Shown piece by piece: positions 30,345-43,139 of a stretch of 64,000 nt of DNA. The position numbers were made by a program, and so were the translations under genes. Below the pieces are notes generated by a model. The model was not told the DNA's origin and made no database searches. It saw only the letters and a list, made by a program, of their open reading frames with translations. This stretch comes from Sabellastarte sp. h YS-2021 (lineage: Eukaryota; Annelida; Polychaeta; Sabellida; Sabellidae). The DNA lies in contig OZ024935.1 of NCBI GenBank assembly GCA_964017235.1, positions 2,604,001 to 2,668,000 on the forward strand, written 5' to 3'. How positions within the stretch are numbered: the first letter of the stretch is position 1; each line of letters opens with the position of its first letter.

Positions 30345-32335
30345 TGGCCTACTTACTCACCTCCTCAAAATGAGTAAATGCGAATTATCTCTAAAGTATT
30401 GCAGGTAGCCAATTTTTCTCAAATAACTCATTCATCTACTTTTAGGAGAGCTTTCACTTGGTTAAGTTTCAGACGCGTAGCTAGTTACTCACCTACTCAA
30501 AATGAGTAAATGCTAATTATCTCTAAAAGTATTGCAGATAGCCAATTTTTGTCAAATAACTCATTCACCTACTTTTGGGAGAGCTTTCACTTGGTGAAGT
30601 TTCAGACCTGTAGCTAATTACTCACCTACTCAAAATGAGTAAACGCTAATTATCTCTAAAAGTATTGCAGATAGCCAATTTTTCTCAAATAACTCATTCA
30701 TCTGCTTTTGGGAGAGCTTTCACTTGGTGAAGTGTCAGACCTGTAGCTAATTTCTCACCTACTTAAAATGAGTAAATGCTAAATATCTCTAAAAGTATTG
30801 CAGATAGCCAATTTTTCTCAAATAACTCATTCATTTACTTTTGGAAGAGCTTTCACTTGGTGAAGTTTCAGACCCATAGCTAATTACTCGCCTACTCAAA
30901 ATGAGTAAATGCGAATTATCTCTAAAAGTATTGCAGATAGCCAATTTTTCTCAAATAACTCATTCATCTACTTTTGGAAGAGCTTTCACATGGTGAAGTT
31001 TCAGACCCATAGCTAATTTCTCACCTACTCAAAATGAGTAAATGCGAATTATCTCTAACAGTATAGGAGATAGCCAATTTTTCTCAAATAACTCATTCGT
31101 CTACTTTTGGGAGAGCTTTCACTTGGTGAAGTTTCAGACCTGTAGCTAATTTCTCACCCGCTCAAAATGAGTAAATACTAATTATCTCTAAAAGTATTGC
31201 AGATAGCCAATTTTTCTCAAATAACTCATTCATCTACTTTTGGAAGAGCTTTCACATTGTGAAGTTTCAGACCCATAGCTACTTACTCGCCTACTCAAAA
31301 TGAGTAAATGCGAATTCTCTGTAAAAGTATTGCAGATAGCCAATTTTTCTCAAATAACTCATTCATCTACTTTTGGAAGAGCTTTCACATGGCAAAGTTT
31401 CAGACCCATAGGTAATAACTCACCTACTCAAAATGAGTAACTGCGAATTATCTCTAAGAGTATTGCATATAGCCAATTTTTCTCAAATAACTCATTCACC
31501 TACTTTTGGGAGAGCTTTCACATGGTGAAGTTTCAGACCTGTAGCTAATTACTCACCTACTCAAAATGAGTAACTGCGAATTATCTCTAAAAGTATTGCA
31601 GATAGCCAATTTTTCTCAAATAACTCATTCATGTACTTTTAGGAGAGCTTTCACTTGGTGAAGTTTCAGACCTGTAGCTAATTACTCACCTACTCAAAAT
31701 GAGTAAATGCGAATTATCTCTAAAAGTATTGCAGATAGCCAATTTTTGTCAAATAACTCATTCATCTACTTTTGGGAGAGCTTTCACTTGGTGAAGTTTC
31801 AGACCCATAGCTAATTACTCACCTACTCAAAATGAGTAAATGCGAATTATCTCTAAAAGTATTGCAGATAGCCAATTTTTCTCAAATAACTCATTCATCT
31901 ACTTTTGAAAGAGCTTTCACATGGTGAAGTTTCAGACCCGTAGGTAATTACTCACCTACTCAAAATGAGTAAATGCTAATTATCTCTAAAAGTATTGTGG
32001 GTACCCAATTTTTATCAAATAACTCATTCATCTACTTTTGGAAGAGCTTTCACATGGTGAAGTTCCAAACCTGTAGGTAATTACTCACCTATTCAAAATG
32101 AGTAAATGCGAATTATCTCTAAAAGTATTGCAGATAGCCAGTATTTCTCAAATAACTCACTTCACCTATATTTTGGGAGAACTTTCAATTAGTGAATTTT
32201 CAGATCCATATCTAATTACTCACCTACTCCAAATGAGTAATTGCCTATTATCACTAAAAGTATTGCAGATAGCCAGTATTTCTCAAATAACTCGTTCACC
32301 TACATTTTGGAGATATTTCACATGCTAAAGTTTTT
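30345..32335. repeat. Family-3 second satellite block, 133-bp units
   Basis: About fifteen units of the same 133-bp monomer as at 23225-25830 (CTCTAAAAGTATTGCAG, ACTTTTGGGAGAGC, TTTCAGACC). More units here read CATCTACTTTTGGAAG than in the other array. Confidence 0.88.
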
Positions 32336-32589
32336 TTATGACTTATTGAATTATTAAAATAATTTTTAATGCATTAAAATTAATGAAATCATGCACTAAA
32401 TCGATTATAACTTGAAAAGTATTGTATTTAGAGCATTTTGTTAAAATATGTTATTCACCTACTTTTTTCCACAGCAACAACATGGTGAGTAACTTGGGTG
32501 TCTATCTCAATAGATAAGTGAGTAATAGCTACTTTTGGATTTTTCACTAACTTCCATCATGAGTGAAATCACTTGTAACTTGAAAACTA

Positions 32590-33270
32590 TTGCATTTAGA
32601 CCTTCAGGGTAGTACAAGAGTGTCCTATGCAAAGGGGAAAGATTTCAATTTTCGCCACTTTTGGCGGCCATCTTGGATTTTAGCGGAAAAAAATGAAAAA
32701 GTGTGAATATCTCGAAAACCATAAGAGATAGAGCGATTTCGAGCGAATTTTTGACCCGCAAGGTAGTACAAGAATGTCCTGTGCAAAGGGGTAAAATTTC
32801 AATTTTCACCACTTTTGGCAGCCATCTTGGATTTTTGCGGAAAATGGAAAAGTGTGAATATCTCTAAAACCGTAAGAGATAGAGCGATTTCAAGCGAATT
32901 TTTGACCAGAAGGGTAGCACAAGAGTGTCCTGTGCAAAGGGGAAAAATATCGATTTTCGCCACTTTTGGCGGCCATTTTGGATTTTTTGCGGAAAATAGA
33001 AAAGTGTCAATATCTCGAAAACCGTAAGAGATAGAGCGATTTCGAGCAAATTTTTAACCTGCAGGGTGGTACAAGAGTCTCCTGTGCAAAGGGGGGAAAT
33101 TTCAATTTTCGCCACTTTCGGCGGCCATCTTGGATTTTTGCTGAAAATGGAAAAGTGTCAATATCTCGAAAAGCGTAACAGATAGAGCGATTTCAAGCGA
33201 ATTTTCGACCCGCAGGATGGTACAACAGTGTCCTATGCAAAGGGGAAAAATTTCAATGTAGTATTTCTTC
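32590..33270. repeat. Family-3 third satellite block, ~140-bp units
   Basis: About five units share GGTAGTACAAGAGTGTCCT, GCAAAGGGGAAA, CGCCACTTTTGGCGGCCATC and AATATCTCGAAAACCGTAAG. They end shortly before the 3' subterminal repeat of family 3. Confidence 0.8.
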
Positions 33271-33315
33271 CCCTGGGGTACTCGGCGGGAGATACATACC
33301 GCGGCAGTGGTCTTG

Positions 33316-36300
33316 TTTTTTCAAACTTGGTACACATGTTAAGGGTGCCCAAAGGAAGATCCCTATTTTAAGGTGACCTTAAACTCCCAGTAAAAAAGAA
33401 CTTATGGCCACCTTAAGGTCAGAAATTGGACTTTTGGCCACTTAGAGCCCTGTAGGTCACAAACTATGATGCTCAGCTGGCTGAAATTTTACCTGACAAC
33501 ACATTAATATGTTCTTAGTACATGTGCCGAAAATCACGACTTTAAGTTGAGGAGAAAATTGTGTTTGAGGCTCATAAATACCCCCACTTAGGGATTTTTT
33601 GCTATACTTTTCACATATTTTGCCCTATAATTTGGAAGTGGTAATTCTGATGAGTCTCAAACTGCGCTAGGTATAACTTTGATATGTAATCCTTGTCTGT
33701 AGAAAATTTTAGGGCTGTAGGTTTACCCAAAGGGGTCGACTTAAGGTCTCAAAAGTGCCCACAGAGACCCAATTTATGCACTTTTTGCCACTTTCAAGCA
33801 CTGTAGCTTTCAAACTATGTCTCTCATCTAAGTTAAATATCATCTGGGAATATATCTATGTGTTTTCTTATATGTGCCCCAACATTTAGGCCTTTAATAG
33901 ACAGTTAACCTGTGTATCAGGACCATAAACACCCACCCGAGTGACCCTTATAAGACATTTTTCACATCTTTTTCCCTGTAACTTGGAAATGGTAAGTCTG
34001 AGAAGTTTCAAACTGTATTAGATATATATTCTGTGTGTAATCTTAGTATGTAACAGATTTTAAGTCTGAAGCTTTAATTTTGAAGGTCAAATTGAGGTCT
34101 CTAAAAGGCTCCCAAAGACCCAATATTTGGACTTTTTGCTACTTTTAAGCCCTGTGACTGTTAAACTATGTGACTGATAGAGCTCAAATCCTATCTGGGA
34201 AGATATTAGTATGTTATTTTTATATGTGCCAAAAATTAAGGCTTTAAGAAGACATTTAACCTGTGTATGAGGACCATAAATCCCCACCCGAGTGACCATT
34301 TTTAGACATTTTTCACATATTTATCCCTGTAACTTGGAAATGGTAAGTCTAAGAAGTTTCAAACTGTATTAGATGCATATTCTATGTGTAATCTTAGTAT
34401 GTGACAAATTTTAAGTCTGAAGCTTTAATTTGAAGGCCACATTTAGGTCTCTAGAAGGCCCCATAAAGACCCAGTAGTTGGACTTTTTGCCAATTTTAAG
34501 GCCTGTGACTGTTAAACTATGTGACTGATAGAGCTGAAATCTCATCTGGGAATACATTATTATGTTCTTTTTACATGTGCCAAAAATCAAGGCTTCAAGT
34601 AGACATTTAACCTGTGTATGAGGACCTTAAACACCCACCTGAGTGACCCTTTTAAGACATTTTTCACATATTTTGCTCTGTAACTTGGAAATGGTAAGTC
34701 TGAGAAGTTTCAAACTTTATTAGATACATATTCTATGTGAAATCTTAGTATGTAACAAATTTTAAGTCTGAAGCTTTAATTTGAAAGCCCCATCGAGATC
34801 TCTAAAAGGCCCACAGAGACCCAATATTTGGACTTTTTACCACCTTTAAGCCCTGTGACTGTTAAACTATGTGATTGTTGGAGCTGAAATCCCATCTGGG
34901 AATACATTATTATGTCCTTTTTACATGTGCCGAAAATCAAGGTTTTTAGTAGACATTTAACCTGTGTATGAGGGCCATAGACACTCGCCCAAGTGCCTTT
35001 TTTGACATTTTTTCCGTATTTTGCCCTGTTATTTGGAAATGCTTAGTGTGACAAGTCTTAAACTGTATTATATATAATTTTTGTTTGTTATGTATGTCCC
35101 CCAAAAAGTTTCAGATCTGTAGTTTAATTGCTAAGGTCTCTTTAACAATTGTAAAATGCCCACAGAAACCCAATTTATGGACATTATGCCACTTTAAAGC
35201 CCAGTAACTGTCAAACTATGTGGGTTATAGAGCTGAAATCTTTGAATTTTTCAAAGGAAATGCCTGTCTATTTAAATTTTGATTATTAATAATGTTATGG
35301 CTATCTTAGTCTTTTAAGAACTTATTTTTGTGTGTTATACCTCTGCTTGCTGAGTTTTTAACTTTTTAAAATGAAACTGGTTAAACATATTCAAGTAGAC
35401 AAAATGGACACTTTAAGTGAGCTTTAAGTCCCAATATTAATGAAATTATATCCTTATGTAGTAAAACTAGGGGATTTTTAACCCTCAACTAGCCCAGTTT
35501 TATTCAACTTGCCTCAGTTAATTTTGACACAGCTCCTACAGTTATGAACTCATTTCAGTTGATAATCACATACTTAAAATTCTCAATTCTTTTTGTATTT
35601 GAGTACCCCTTTTATATAGATTGTTTGTTTACCATTTATCCCCACCTCTGGGACCTCCAGCTATATTGAGTGACACTAAATAAACAAAGGTATTTAATGA
35701 TATCAGATGAGAAACAAATAACTCAATGGGGTTGCAGATCTTGTGTAATAGTGAGAGAGGTGTGGAGAAGGGGAGAGGGGTGGGGGTGGGAGGTAGTGGG
35801 CTTCATTACATATAACACAAAGGGGAGTCAGAACTGAGATTGTGTCACATATTTAGGTTGCATATATATGGACCACATATATAGGTATAGAGGAAATGAA
35901 TAACTGAAAACAATTTGCAAATTGTAAAAATAATATAATAAAATAATAATATAAATAATTTGTTTTTAAATAATATTTTATTTGTGAACAAATATAGAAA
36001 CAGGTATGCGCTTTTGGGATTATGAATTTTAGAATGGACATTGAATCATCAATCATTTAAATACTTTGAAGGAAGATTGAAAAGTATGATGAGTTGAGTT
36101 AAAATAATATTTTATTTGTCAACAAATATAGAAACAGATATGCTCTTTTGGGATTATTATTTTAGAATGGACATTCAATCATCAATCATTTAAATACTTT
36201 GAAAATAGGTTTAGAGTTATCATTGCAGGAAGATTGAAAATATAATTTGAGTTATGTATTGGGCGTCTGGGGATACACCATCTTCCTTGGGAAGATATAA

Positions 36301-36431
36301 ACAGAGTAGATTGATGTGCTGAAGTTCATATAATAATGGGTAATTATGTTTTAAAAAATTCCCGATCAAAACCTGTGGCGTGAGGGATGACCTGTCTGGG
36401 GATATGTTGGCGCCGAGTTGGCCCAATCTAG
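33316..36431 (+). mobile_element. Family-1 copy B, 3' piece
   Basis: It resumes with T run and CAAACTTGG exactly where the 5' piece stopped, and ends CCCAATCTAG before TTAC. It is almost identical to copy A over the ~350-bp units. A segment present in A (CAACCCACATCC to CCACCC, near 11410) is missing near 35640. B-type variants such as GGTTAAACATATTCAAG and TTTTGACACAG help to sort the copies. Confidence 0.9.
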
Positions 36432-36594
36432 TTACTTAATGATGTCACAATGCAATTGTCATTGTGTGAGGTCACAAACCCTAGCTTGTGATACTTGCTG
36501 TCTTTAAGTAATAATATTTCTTTTCATTAAATTTATGTTTTGAAATTGACATAAAGATAATAAAGAGGGAGGTGGTGTATTCGTCATGTTTATT
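36432..36594. other. 163-bp spacer between copies B and C
   Basis: Non-coding. AATGATGTCAC right of copy B resembles TGATGATGTCA left of it, which might be chance or a trace of an older host repeat. Confidence 0.4.
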
Positions 36595-36639
36595 ATATCC
36601 CCAGACGAAAGTCGGGGATATATTGGATTCAGGTCCGTC

Positions 36640-36676
<37 letters not shown>

Positions 36677-39600
36677 AGAAATTTCCTTGTGGACGCGATA
36701 ACTCAAAAACAAATTAATATTTTTTTTTCAAACTTGGTACACATGTTAAGGGTGCCCAAAGGAAGATCCCTATTTTAAGGTGACCTTAAACTCCCAGTAA
36801 AAAAGAACTTATGGCCACCTTAAGGTCAGAAATTGGACTTTTGGCCACTTAGAGCCCTGTAGGTCACAAACTATGATGCTCAGCTGGCTGAAATTTTACC
36901 TGACAACACATTAATATGTTCTTAGTACATGTGCCGAAAATCACGACTTTAAGTTGAGGAGAAAATTGTCTTTGAGGCCCATAAATACCCCCACTTAGGG
37001 ATTTTTTGCTATACTTTTCACATATTTTGCCCTATAATTTGGAAGTGGTAATTCTGATGAGTCTCAAACTGTGCTAGGTATAACTTTGATATGTAATCCT
37101 TGTCTGTAGAAAATTTTAGGGCTGTAGGTTTACCCAAAGGGGTCGACTTAAGGTCTCAAAAGTGCCCACAGAGACCCAATTTATGCACTTTTTGCCACTT
37201 TCAAGCACTGTAGCTTTCAAACTATGTCTCTCATCTAAGTTAAATATCATCTGGGAATATATCTATGTGTTTTCTTATATGTGCCCCAACATTTAGGCCT
37301 TTAATAGACAGTTAACCTGTGTATCAGGACCATAAACACCCACCCGAGTGACCCTTATAAGACATTTTTCACATCTTTTTCCCTGTAACTTGGAAATGGT
37401 AAGTCTGAGAAGTTTCAAACTGTATTAGATATATATTCTGTGTGTAATCTTAGTATGTAACAGATTTTAAGTCTGAAGCTTTAATTTTGAAGGTCAAATT
37501 GAGGTCTCTAAAAGGCTCCCAAAGACCCAATATTTGGACTTTTTGCTACTTTTAAGCCCTGTGACTGTCAAACTATGTGACTGATAGAGCTCAAATCCTA
37601 TCTGGGAAGATATTAGTATGTTATTTATATATGTGCCAAAAATTAAGGCTTTAAGAAGACATTTAACCTGTGTATGAGGACCATAAATCCCCACCCGAGT
37701 GACCATTTTTAGACATTTTTCACATATTTTTCCCTGTAACTTGGAAATGGTAAGTCTAAGAAGTTTCAAACTGTATTAGATGCATATTCTATGTGTAATC
37801 TTAGTATGTGACAAATTTTAAGTCTGAAGCTTTAATTTGAAGGCCACATTTAGGTCTCTAGAAGGCCCCATAAAGACCCAGTATTTGGACTTTTTGCCAA
37901 TTTTAAGGCCTTTGACTGTTAAACTATGTGACTGATACAGCTGAAATCTCATCTGGGAATACATTATTATGTTCTTTTTACATGTGCCAAAAATCAAGGC
38001 TTCAAGTAGACATTTAACCTGTGTATGAGGACCTTAAACACCCACCTGAGTGACCCTTTTAAGACATTTTTCACATATTTTGCTCTGTAACTTGGAAATG
38101 GTAAGTCTGAGAAGTTTCAAACTTTATTAGATACATATTCTATGTGTAATCTTAGTATGTAACAAATTTTAAGTCTGAAGCTTTAATTTGAAAGCCACAT
38201 CGAGATCTCTAAAAGGCCCACAGAGACCCAATATTTGGACTTTTTAACCACCTTTAAGCCCTGTGACTGTTAAACTATGTGATTGATGGAGCTGAAATCC
38301 CATCTGGGAATGCATTATTATGTCCTTTTTACATATGGCGAAAATCAAGGTTTTTAGTAGACATTTAACCTGTGTATGAGGGCCATAGACACTCGCCCAA
38401 GTGCCTTTTTGGACATTTTTTCCGTATTTTGCCCTGTTATTTGGAAATGCTTAGTGTGACAAGTCTTAAACTGTATTATATATAATTTTTGTTTGTTATG
38501 TATGTCCCCCAAAAAGTTTCAGATCTGTAGTTTAATTGCTAAGGTCTCTTTAACAATTGTAAAATGCCCACAGAAACCCAATTTATGGACATTATGCCAC
38601 TTTAAAGCCCAGTAACTGTCAAACTATGTGGGTTATAGAGCTGAAATCTTTGAATTTTTAAAAGGAAATGCCTGTCTATTTAAATTTTGAATATTAATAA
38701 TGTTATGGCTATCTTAGTCTTTTAAGAACTTATTTTTGTGTGTTATACCTCTGCTTGCTGAGTTTTTAACTTTTTAAAATGAAACTGGTTAAACGCCGGT
38801 TAAACATATTCAAGTAGACAAAATGGACACTTTAAGTGAGCTTTAAGTCCCAATATTAATGAAATTATATCCGTATGTAGTAAAACTAGGGGATTTTTAA
38901 CCCTCAACTAGCCCAGTTTTATTCAACTTGCCTCAGTTAATTTTGACACAGCTCCTACAGTTATGAACTCATTTCAGTTGATAATCACATACTTAAAATT
39001 CTCAATTCTTTTTGTATTTGAGTACCCCTTTTATATAGATTGTTTGTTTACCATTTTTGCTGTAGCACTCCATCTCTTTGAGAGAACATGTAAACTGTGT
39101 AAAAAAGATGTAGAAGATGAGATACATTTTGTTTGTGTTTGTCCAGCTTTAGAGCTGATTCGTATGAAATATTTCAAAATTTTAAATATAGATAAATCTG
39201 AATTATTAATAGATCAATTATCAAGGGTATTAACTCATATGAATGTCAATATGGTTATTAATTTTATTTTTGATTTGTGGCAAGAAAGAAAAAGTAAATT
39301 ATATTGTTAATTTTTATGTATTGAATTGCTGTCTTTATTTACTGTATCTTACCTCAAAATATGTTTGCTCTGTTTATTATTAACTCTCTATTTAAAGTGA
39401 CTTATAAGCCCATATAGGGCTGGGTATTACTTCAATAGTTTTTGTATAATCCTTGTCAACATAATACATGTCACTATAATAAACTAATAAACTAAACTAA
39501 GTCCCAACCCACATCCCCCACCCGGATTCCCCCCACCCACCTCTGCTTGCTGAGTTTTTCACTTTTTAAAATGAAACTGGTGAAACATATTGAAGTAGAC

Positions 39601-40664
39601 AAAATGGACACTTTAAGTGAGCTTTAAGTCCCAATATTAATGAAATTATATCCTTATGTAGTAAAACTAGGGGATTTTTAACCCTCAACTAGCCCAGTTT
39701 TATTCAACTTGCCTCAGTTAATTTTGGCACAGCTCCTACAGTTATGAACTCATTTCAGTTGATAATCACATACTTAAAATTCTCAATTCTTTTTGTATTT
39801 GAGTACCCCTTTTATATAGATTGTTTGTTTACCATTTATGCTCAACCCACATCCCCCACCCGGATTTCCCCCACCCACCTCTGGGACCTCCAGCTATATT
39901 GAGTGACACTAAATAAACAAAGGTATTTAATGATATCAGATGAGAAACAAAGAACTCAATGGGGTTGCAGATCTTGTGTAATAGTGAGAGAGGTGTGGAG
40001 AAGGGGAGAGGGGTGGGGGTGGGAGGTGGTGGGCTTCATTACATATAGCACAAAGGGGAGTCAGAACTGAGATTGTGTCACATATTTAGGTTGCATATAT
40101 ATGGACCACATATATAGGTATAGAGGAAATGAATAACTGAAAACAATTTGCAAATTCTAAAAATAATATAATAAAATAATAATATAAATAATTTTTTTTT
40201 AAATAATATTTTATTTGTGAACAAATATAGAAACAGATATGCGCTTTTGGGATTATGAATTTTAGAATGGACATTGAATCATCAATCATTTAAATACTTT
40301 GAAGGAAGATTGAAAAGTATGATGAGTTGAGTTAAAAATAATATTTTATTTGTCAACAAATATAGAAACAGATATGCTCTTTTGGGATTATTATTTTAGA
40401 ATGGACATTCAATCATCAATCATTTAAATACTTTGAAAATAGGTTTAGAGTTATCATTGCAGGAAGATTGAAAATATAATTTGAGTTATGTATTGGGCGT
40501 CTGGGGATACACCATCTTCCTTGGAAGATATAAACAGAGTAGATTGATGTGCTGAAGTTCATATAATAATGGGTAATTATGTTTTAAAAAATTCCCGATC
40601 AAAACCTGTGGCGTGAGTGATGACCTGTCTGGGGATATGTTGGCGCCGAGTTGGCCCAATCTAG
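36595..40664 (+). mobile_element. Family-1 copy C, mosaic with LINE fragment and partial duplication
   Basis: It has the normal start (ATATCCCC) and end (CTAG before TTTATT), but length 4070 against 3262 in copy A. The CCG run is the longest of the four copies. At 39057-39503 a LINE 3' piece interrupts the sequence. At the first ACCTCTG after it (about 39540) the sequence jumps back to CTTGCTGAG and repeats about 350 bases. The part before the jump carries B-type variants and the part after it A/D-type variants. Confidence 0.88.
39057..39310 (+). pseudogene. LINE ORF2 C-terminal fragment in copy C
   Basis: The frame reads ERTCKLCKKDVEDEIHFVC, a cysteine-histidine finger like those at the end of LINE RT proteins, followed by LIRMKYFKILNI and a stop at 39308-39310. 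The 3' untranslated part continues to about 39503, with AGCCCATATAGGGCTGGGTA and an AATAAACTAATAAACTAAAC tail. It is a 5'-truncated copy: the upstream part of the open frame belongs to the Helentron-like element. Confidence 0.75.
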
Positions 40665-41273
40665 TTTATTTTTGTTTTCTTCTTTCTTTCAATTTCTTGT
40701 CAGTCCATCACAAAAAATTTACCCTGAGTGATTTTCACCAAGAAGTGGCTTTTAACCAATATTTTTACTTCTACCAGGAGTTTATGCTTTTGTGCGCTTT
40801 TTTGTCTATTTGTCTGTCTATTTTTGGTGTTTAGATTACTCCAGAACTAATGAACAGATCTTTATAAAAAAATTTGTGGGTAGGACCTGGTCAAAGGAAG
40901 AAGTTACTAATTTTTGGGAAAGACCTGGATCATATTTTGGATACAAAAAAATCATGAATTTTCATAGGTCCCATTTCAATGTATTTTAATGATTTTAACT
41001 TTCTACTTGATATTTCTTCAAAAGTAATGAATAAATTTTGATGTTAAATTTTAAGTAGGAAGGGGCTAGCCATGGGAAGGAGTGATTACATTTTAGGAAA
41101 GATCCAGTTAATATTCTGGATACCAGTAAGCCTCCAAAATTTCTGGAAATGCCACCATGGCGGATGTGTTTCATACTTTATAACACTTGTGAGACTGGTC
41201 ACACCGAGTCGAGCGTTTTGCTCTCTCTGAGTGCATCTTGTTGTTATTTAAGAAGATATATTTTATCTTTAAG
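40665..41273. other. Intron 1, last 0.6 kb
   Basis: Non-coding. It holds diverged units resembling the GATC-rich satellite (AAAGACCTGGATCATATTTTG near 40920, AAAGATCCAG near 41098). It ends in a T-rich tract and AAG, the acceptor of the next exon. Confidence 0.6.
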
Positions 41274-41437
41274 CCACGAAGCCTGGTCAGGTGATCAACC
41301 TTGAATTTGTGTCCATGATGACAGAGTGTTCGTATGACCAGGTGATGGTTTACGATGGTGTGTCGTACGGGGACAGACTTCTGGGTGCCTTTAGTGGAGA
41401 CACTCTACCCCACCCGATGTATGCACTGTCTGGCCAT
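41274..41437 (+). CDS. MEGF8-like protein, second exon seen (CUB core)
   Basis: The acceptor is TTTTATCTTTAAG at 41261-41273. The exon enters in phase 1 and reads ATKPGQVINLEFVSMMTECS, YDQVMVYDGVSYGDRLLG and AFSGDTLPHPMYALSGH. The cysteine and the YDQVMVYDG line are standard for CUB domains of the MEGF8/attractin family. It ends in phase 0 at 41437 before GTGAGT. 164 bases. Confidence 0.88.
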
Positions 41438-42169
41438 GTGAGTAGTTCTCATTCTTACACGTTAAAAGTGCTGCATGAATAACACCCGACAAACCATGGT
41501 ATGTGCAGAGTTTTATCTTGGTTTGAAATTACACAAGCATAATAAAATCTTGCATATGCCTTTTGAGGGTTTTGTATTCCTGTTGTGCATGAAAATATAG
41601 TTTAACTTTATAAATAATGAGAAATTTTACGGTAGAACAAGGCAGTTTCATCCATTATGCTATGTAGTAGTTATGGGTCAGTATCGAAAATGTGTACTTC
41701 AGGAGGCCACCAATGCAAAACTGTTCCTATTTGATGATTCCGAAAAAAGATGCGTTTTAGTACACACCCAATCAAACAGGCCACTAACAGGAATTGAACC
41801 TCAGAAAATCATAACATGGCAGTTTCCTCTCTCCGAAAATGTTGCAGTATTTAAAAAAAATCCTCTTGATACCAAGAAACTGGGCCATCCACCTATCCCT
41901 GCTTTGTAGTGGGTTGTTATCTGAATAGGCTCAAATTTTATCAAATATTTCACAAAATGGTACACACAAACTTTGAAATATCTCAGTAACATTTGTGTTG
42001 ATTGTATCTTAATAAAGTATTAGAATTAATGATTTTATAAGAATGTGTAAAATCATGTATTATCGCTTGCCCTAATCCGTGTATTCTTGTATGTGTAGGG
42101 AGACAAGGTTTCAGATCGGTTAATTGAGGTTCAGGGCCGGTTAATTGAGGTTCTACTGTACAGTGATAA

Positions 42170-42345
42170 TCGCCTTCTTCTCATCTAAACCCAATAAATG
42201 CTCATGGTTGTGCAGATTCACAGTAGCTGCTCTCACAGGGTGGAACAAGCTTCCTCAAGCCATTAGAACCGTGGGAAGTACCTCTGGATTCAGAAAACAG
42301 TTGAAAACGTACCTTTTCAGATTAGCCTATCTTCCACCATAGCCT
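42170..42345 (+). pseudogene. LINE RT C-terminal remnant
   Basis: The reading FTVAALTGWNKLPQAIRTVG followed by GFRKQLKTYLFRLAY is the conserved last segment of many CR1/RTE-type reverse transcriptase ORFs (the xxWNxLPxxIR...FKxxLKTYLF pattern). Only about 60 residues remain in an intron. 41438-42169 shows no gene. Confidence 0.65.
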
Positions 42346-42538
42346 ATCTCGCCTACCGGACGCTAATATGGAAACTGACATCCTTTTTGGAATTGGACTA
42401 TCCCTTCTTGGATATCAGTGCCATAGAGAATGTTTACATTAATTTTGACACTTCATAAATGCTTCTTTCTTATTTCACTAAACCATTGCATAGTCACTCT
42501 TTAAAGCAAATGTGCATGACATTTGTGTCCTCACTGAC

Positions 42539-43139
42539 CAGGGTTGGGGTCAAATCCTTGAAAAAGGATTTAAATCCAAATTCAAATCCATTGAAATTTT
42601 TCAAATCGAAATCCTTTCTTTTTCAAAAGGATTTAAATCCAAATCCAAATCCTTTTTGAAAAAGGAATTAAAATCCTTTAGAAAAACATGCTTGATTAAA
42701 CTATGCACATTTAATAGAACTTGAACTTTATTCACAAATTAATATGGATAATCTCCCGTTACCATAAACAATATCATTAATTTGAATAATGAATAATTTG
42801 AAATCTGAATGTGTTTTTGGAATGAATGAAATTAAAAAAGAAATGAGGTATCTTTTACACACAAACAGATAAGTTAATTGCATTTCACAAGTACTAAGAC
42901 CTCTTTCAGCTGTGGCAAAGAAACATTAATACATTATATTTTGAAAAAAGACACGCATTATACTATGGAAATTTAAAGGATTTTAAAAAGCAGAAGGATT
43001 TTGCCCAAAAACAAATGGGTTTAAATCAATTCCAAATCCAAAATCCTTTTTTTTTATTTGCAAAAGGAATTCAAATTCTTTGAAAAAGGGATTTAAATCC
43101 TTCATATCCAAATCCTCCAAGGATTTGACCCCAACCCTG
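42539..43139. mobile_element. hAT-like MITE
   Basis: There are perfect 22-bp terminal inverted repeats at 42539-42560 (CAGGGTTGGGGTCAAATCC...) and 43118-43139. The 8-bp flanks TCACTGAC (42531-42538) and TCATTGAC (43140-43147) differ by one base and fit a hAT target duplication. The inside holds many AAGGATTTAAATCC-type inverted pieces and no ORF. Length 601. Confidence 0.88.

Larger units (their letters stand above)
28310..33315 (+). mobile_element. Family-3 Helentron-like element nested in family-1 copy B
   Basis: It starts ATCTCCCGCCCGGCTCGCCG, a strong hairpin with the following GAGGGAGAT, and ends CAGTGGTCTTG. The subterminal inverted repeat is 10 bp: ATCTCCCGCC at the start and GGCGGGAGAT at 33284-33293, 22 bases from the end. 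It sits inside a T run of copy B (five T on the left, six on the right, against nine in copy A), so the edges and the T|T target are directly visible. Length 5006. After the 5' hairpin comes a GTGC-rich microsatellite (28346-28400), then three satellite blocks. No protein is encoded. Confidence 0.8.

Noticed and set aside
23225-32335. CRISPR-like regular repeats
   Set aside because: The units are contiguous 133-bp satellites without unique spacers, in animal DNA.
41673-41909. 78-codon ORF in an intron
   Set aside because: No recognisable motif, no splice support and no partner. It is probably chance.
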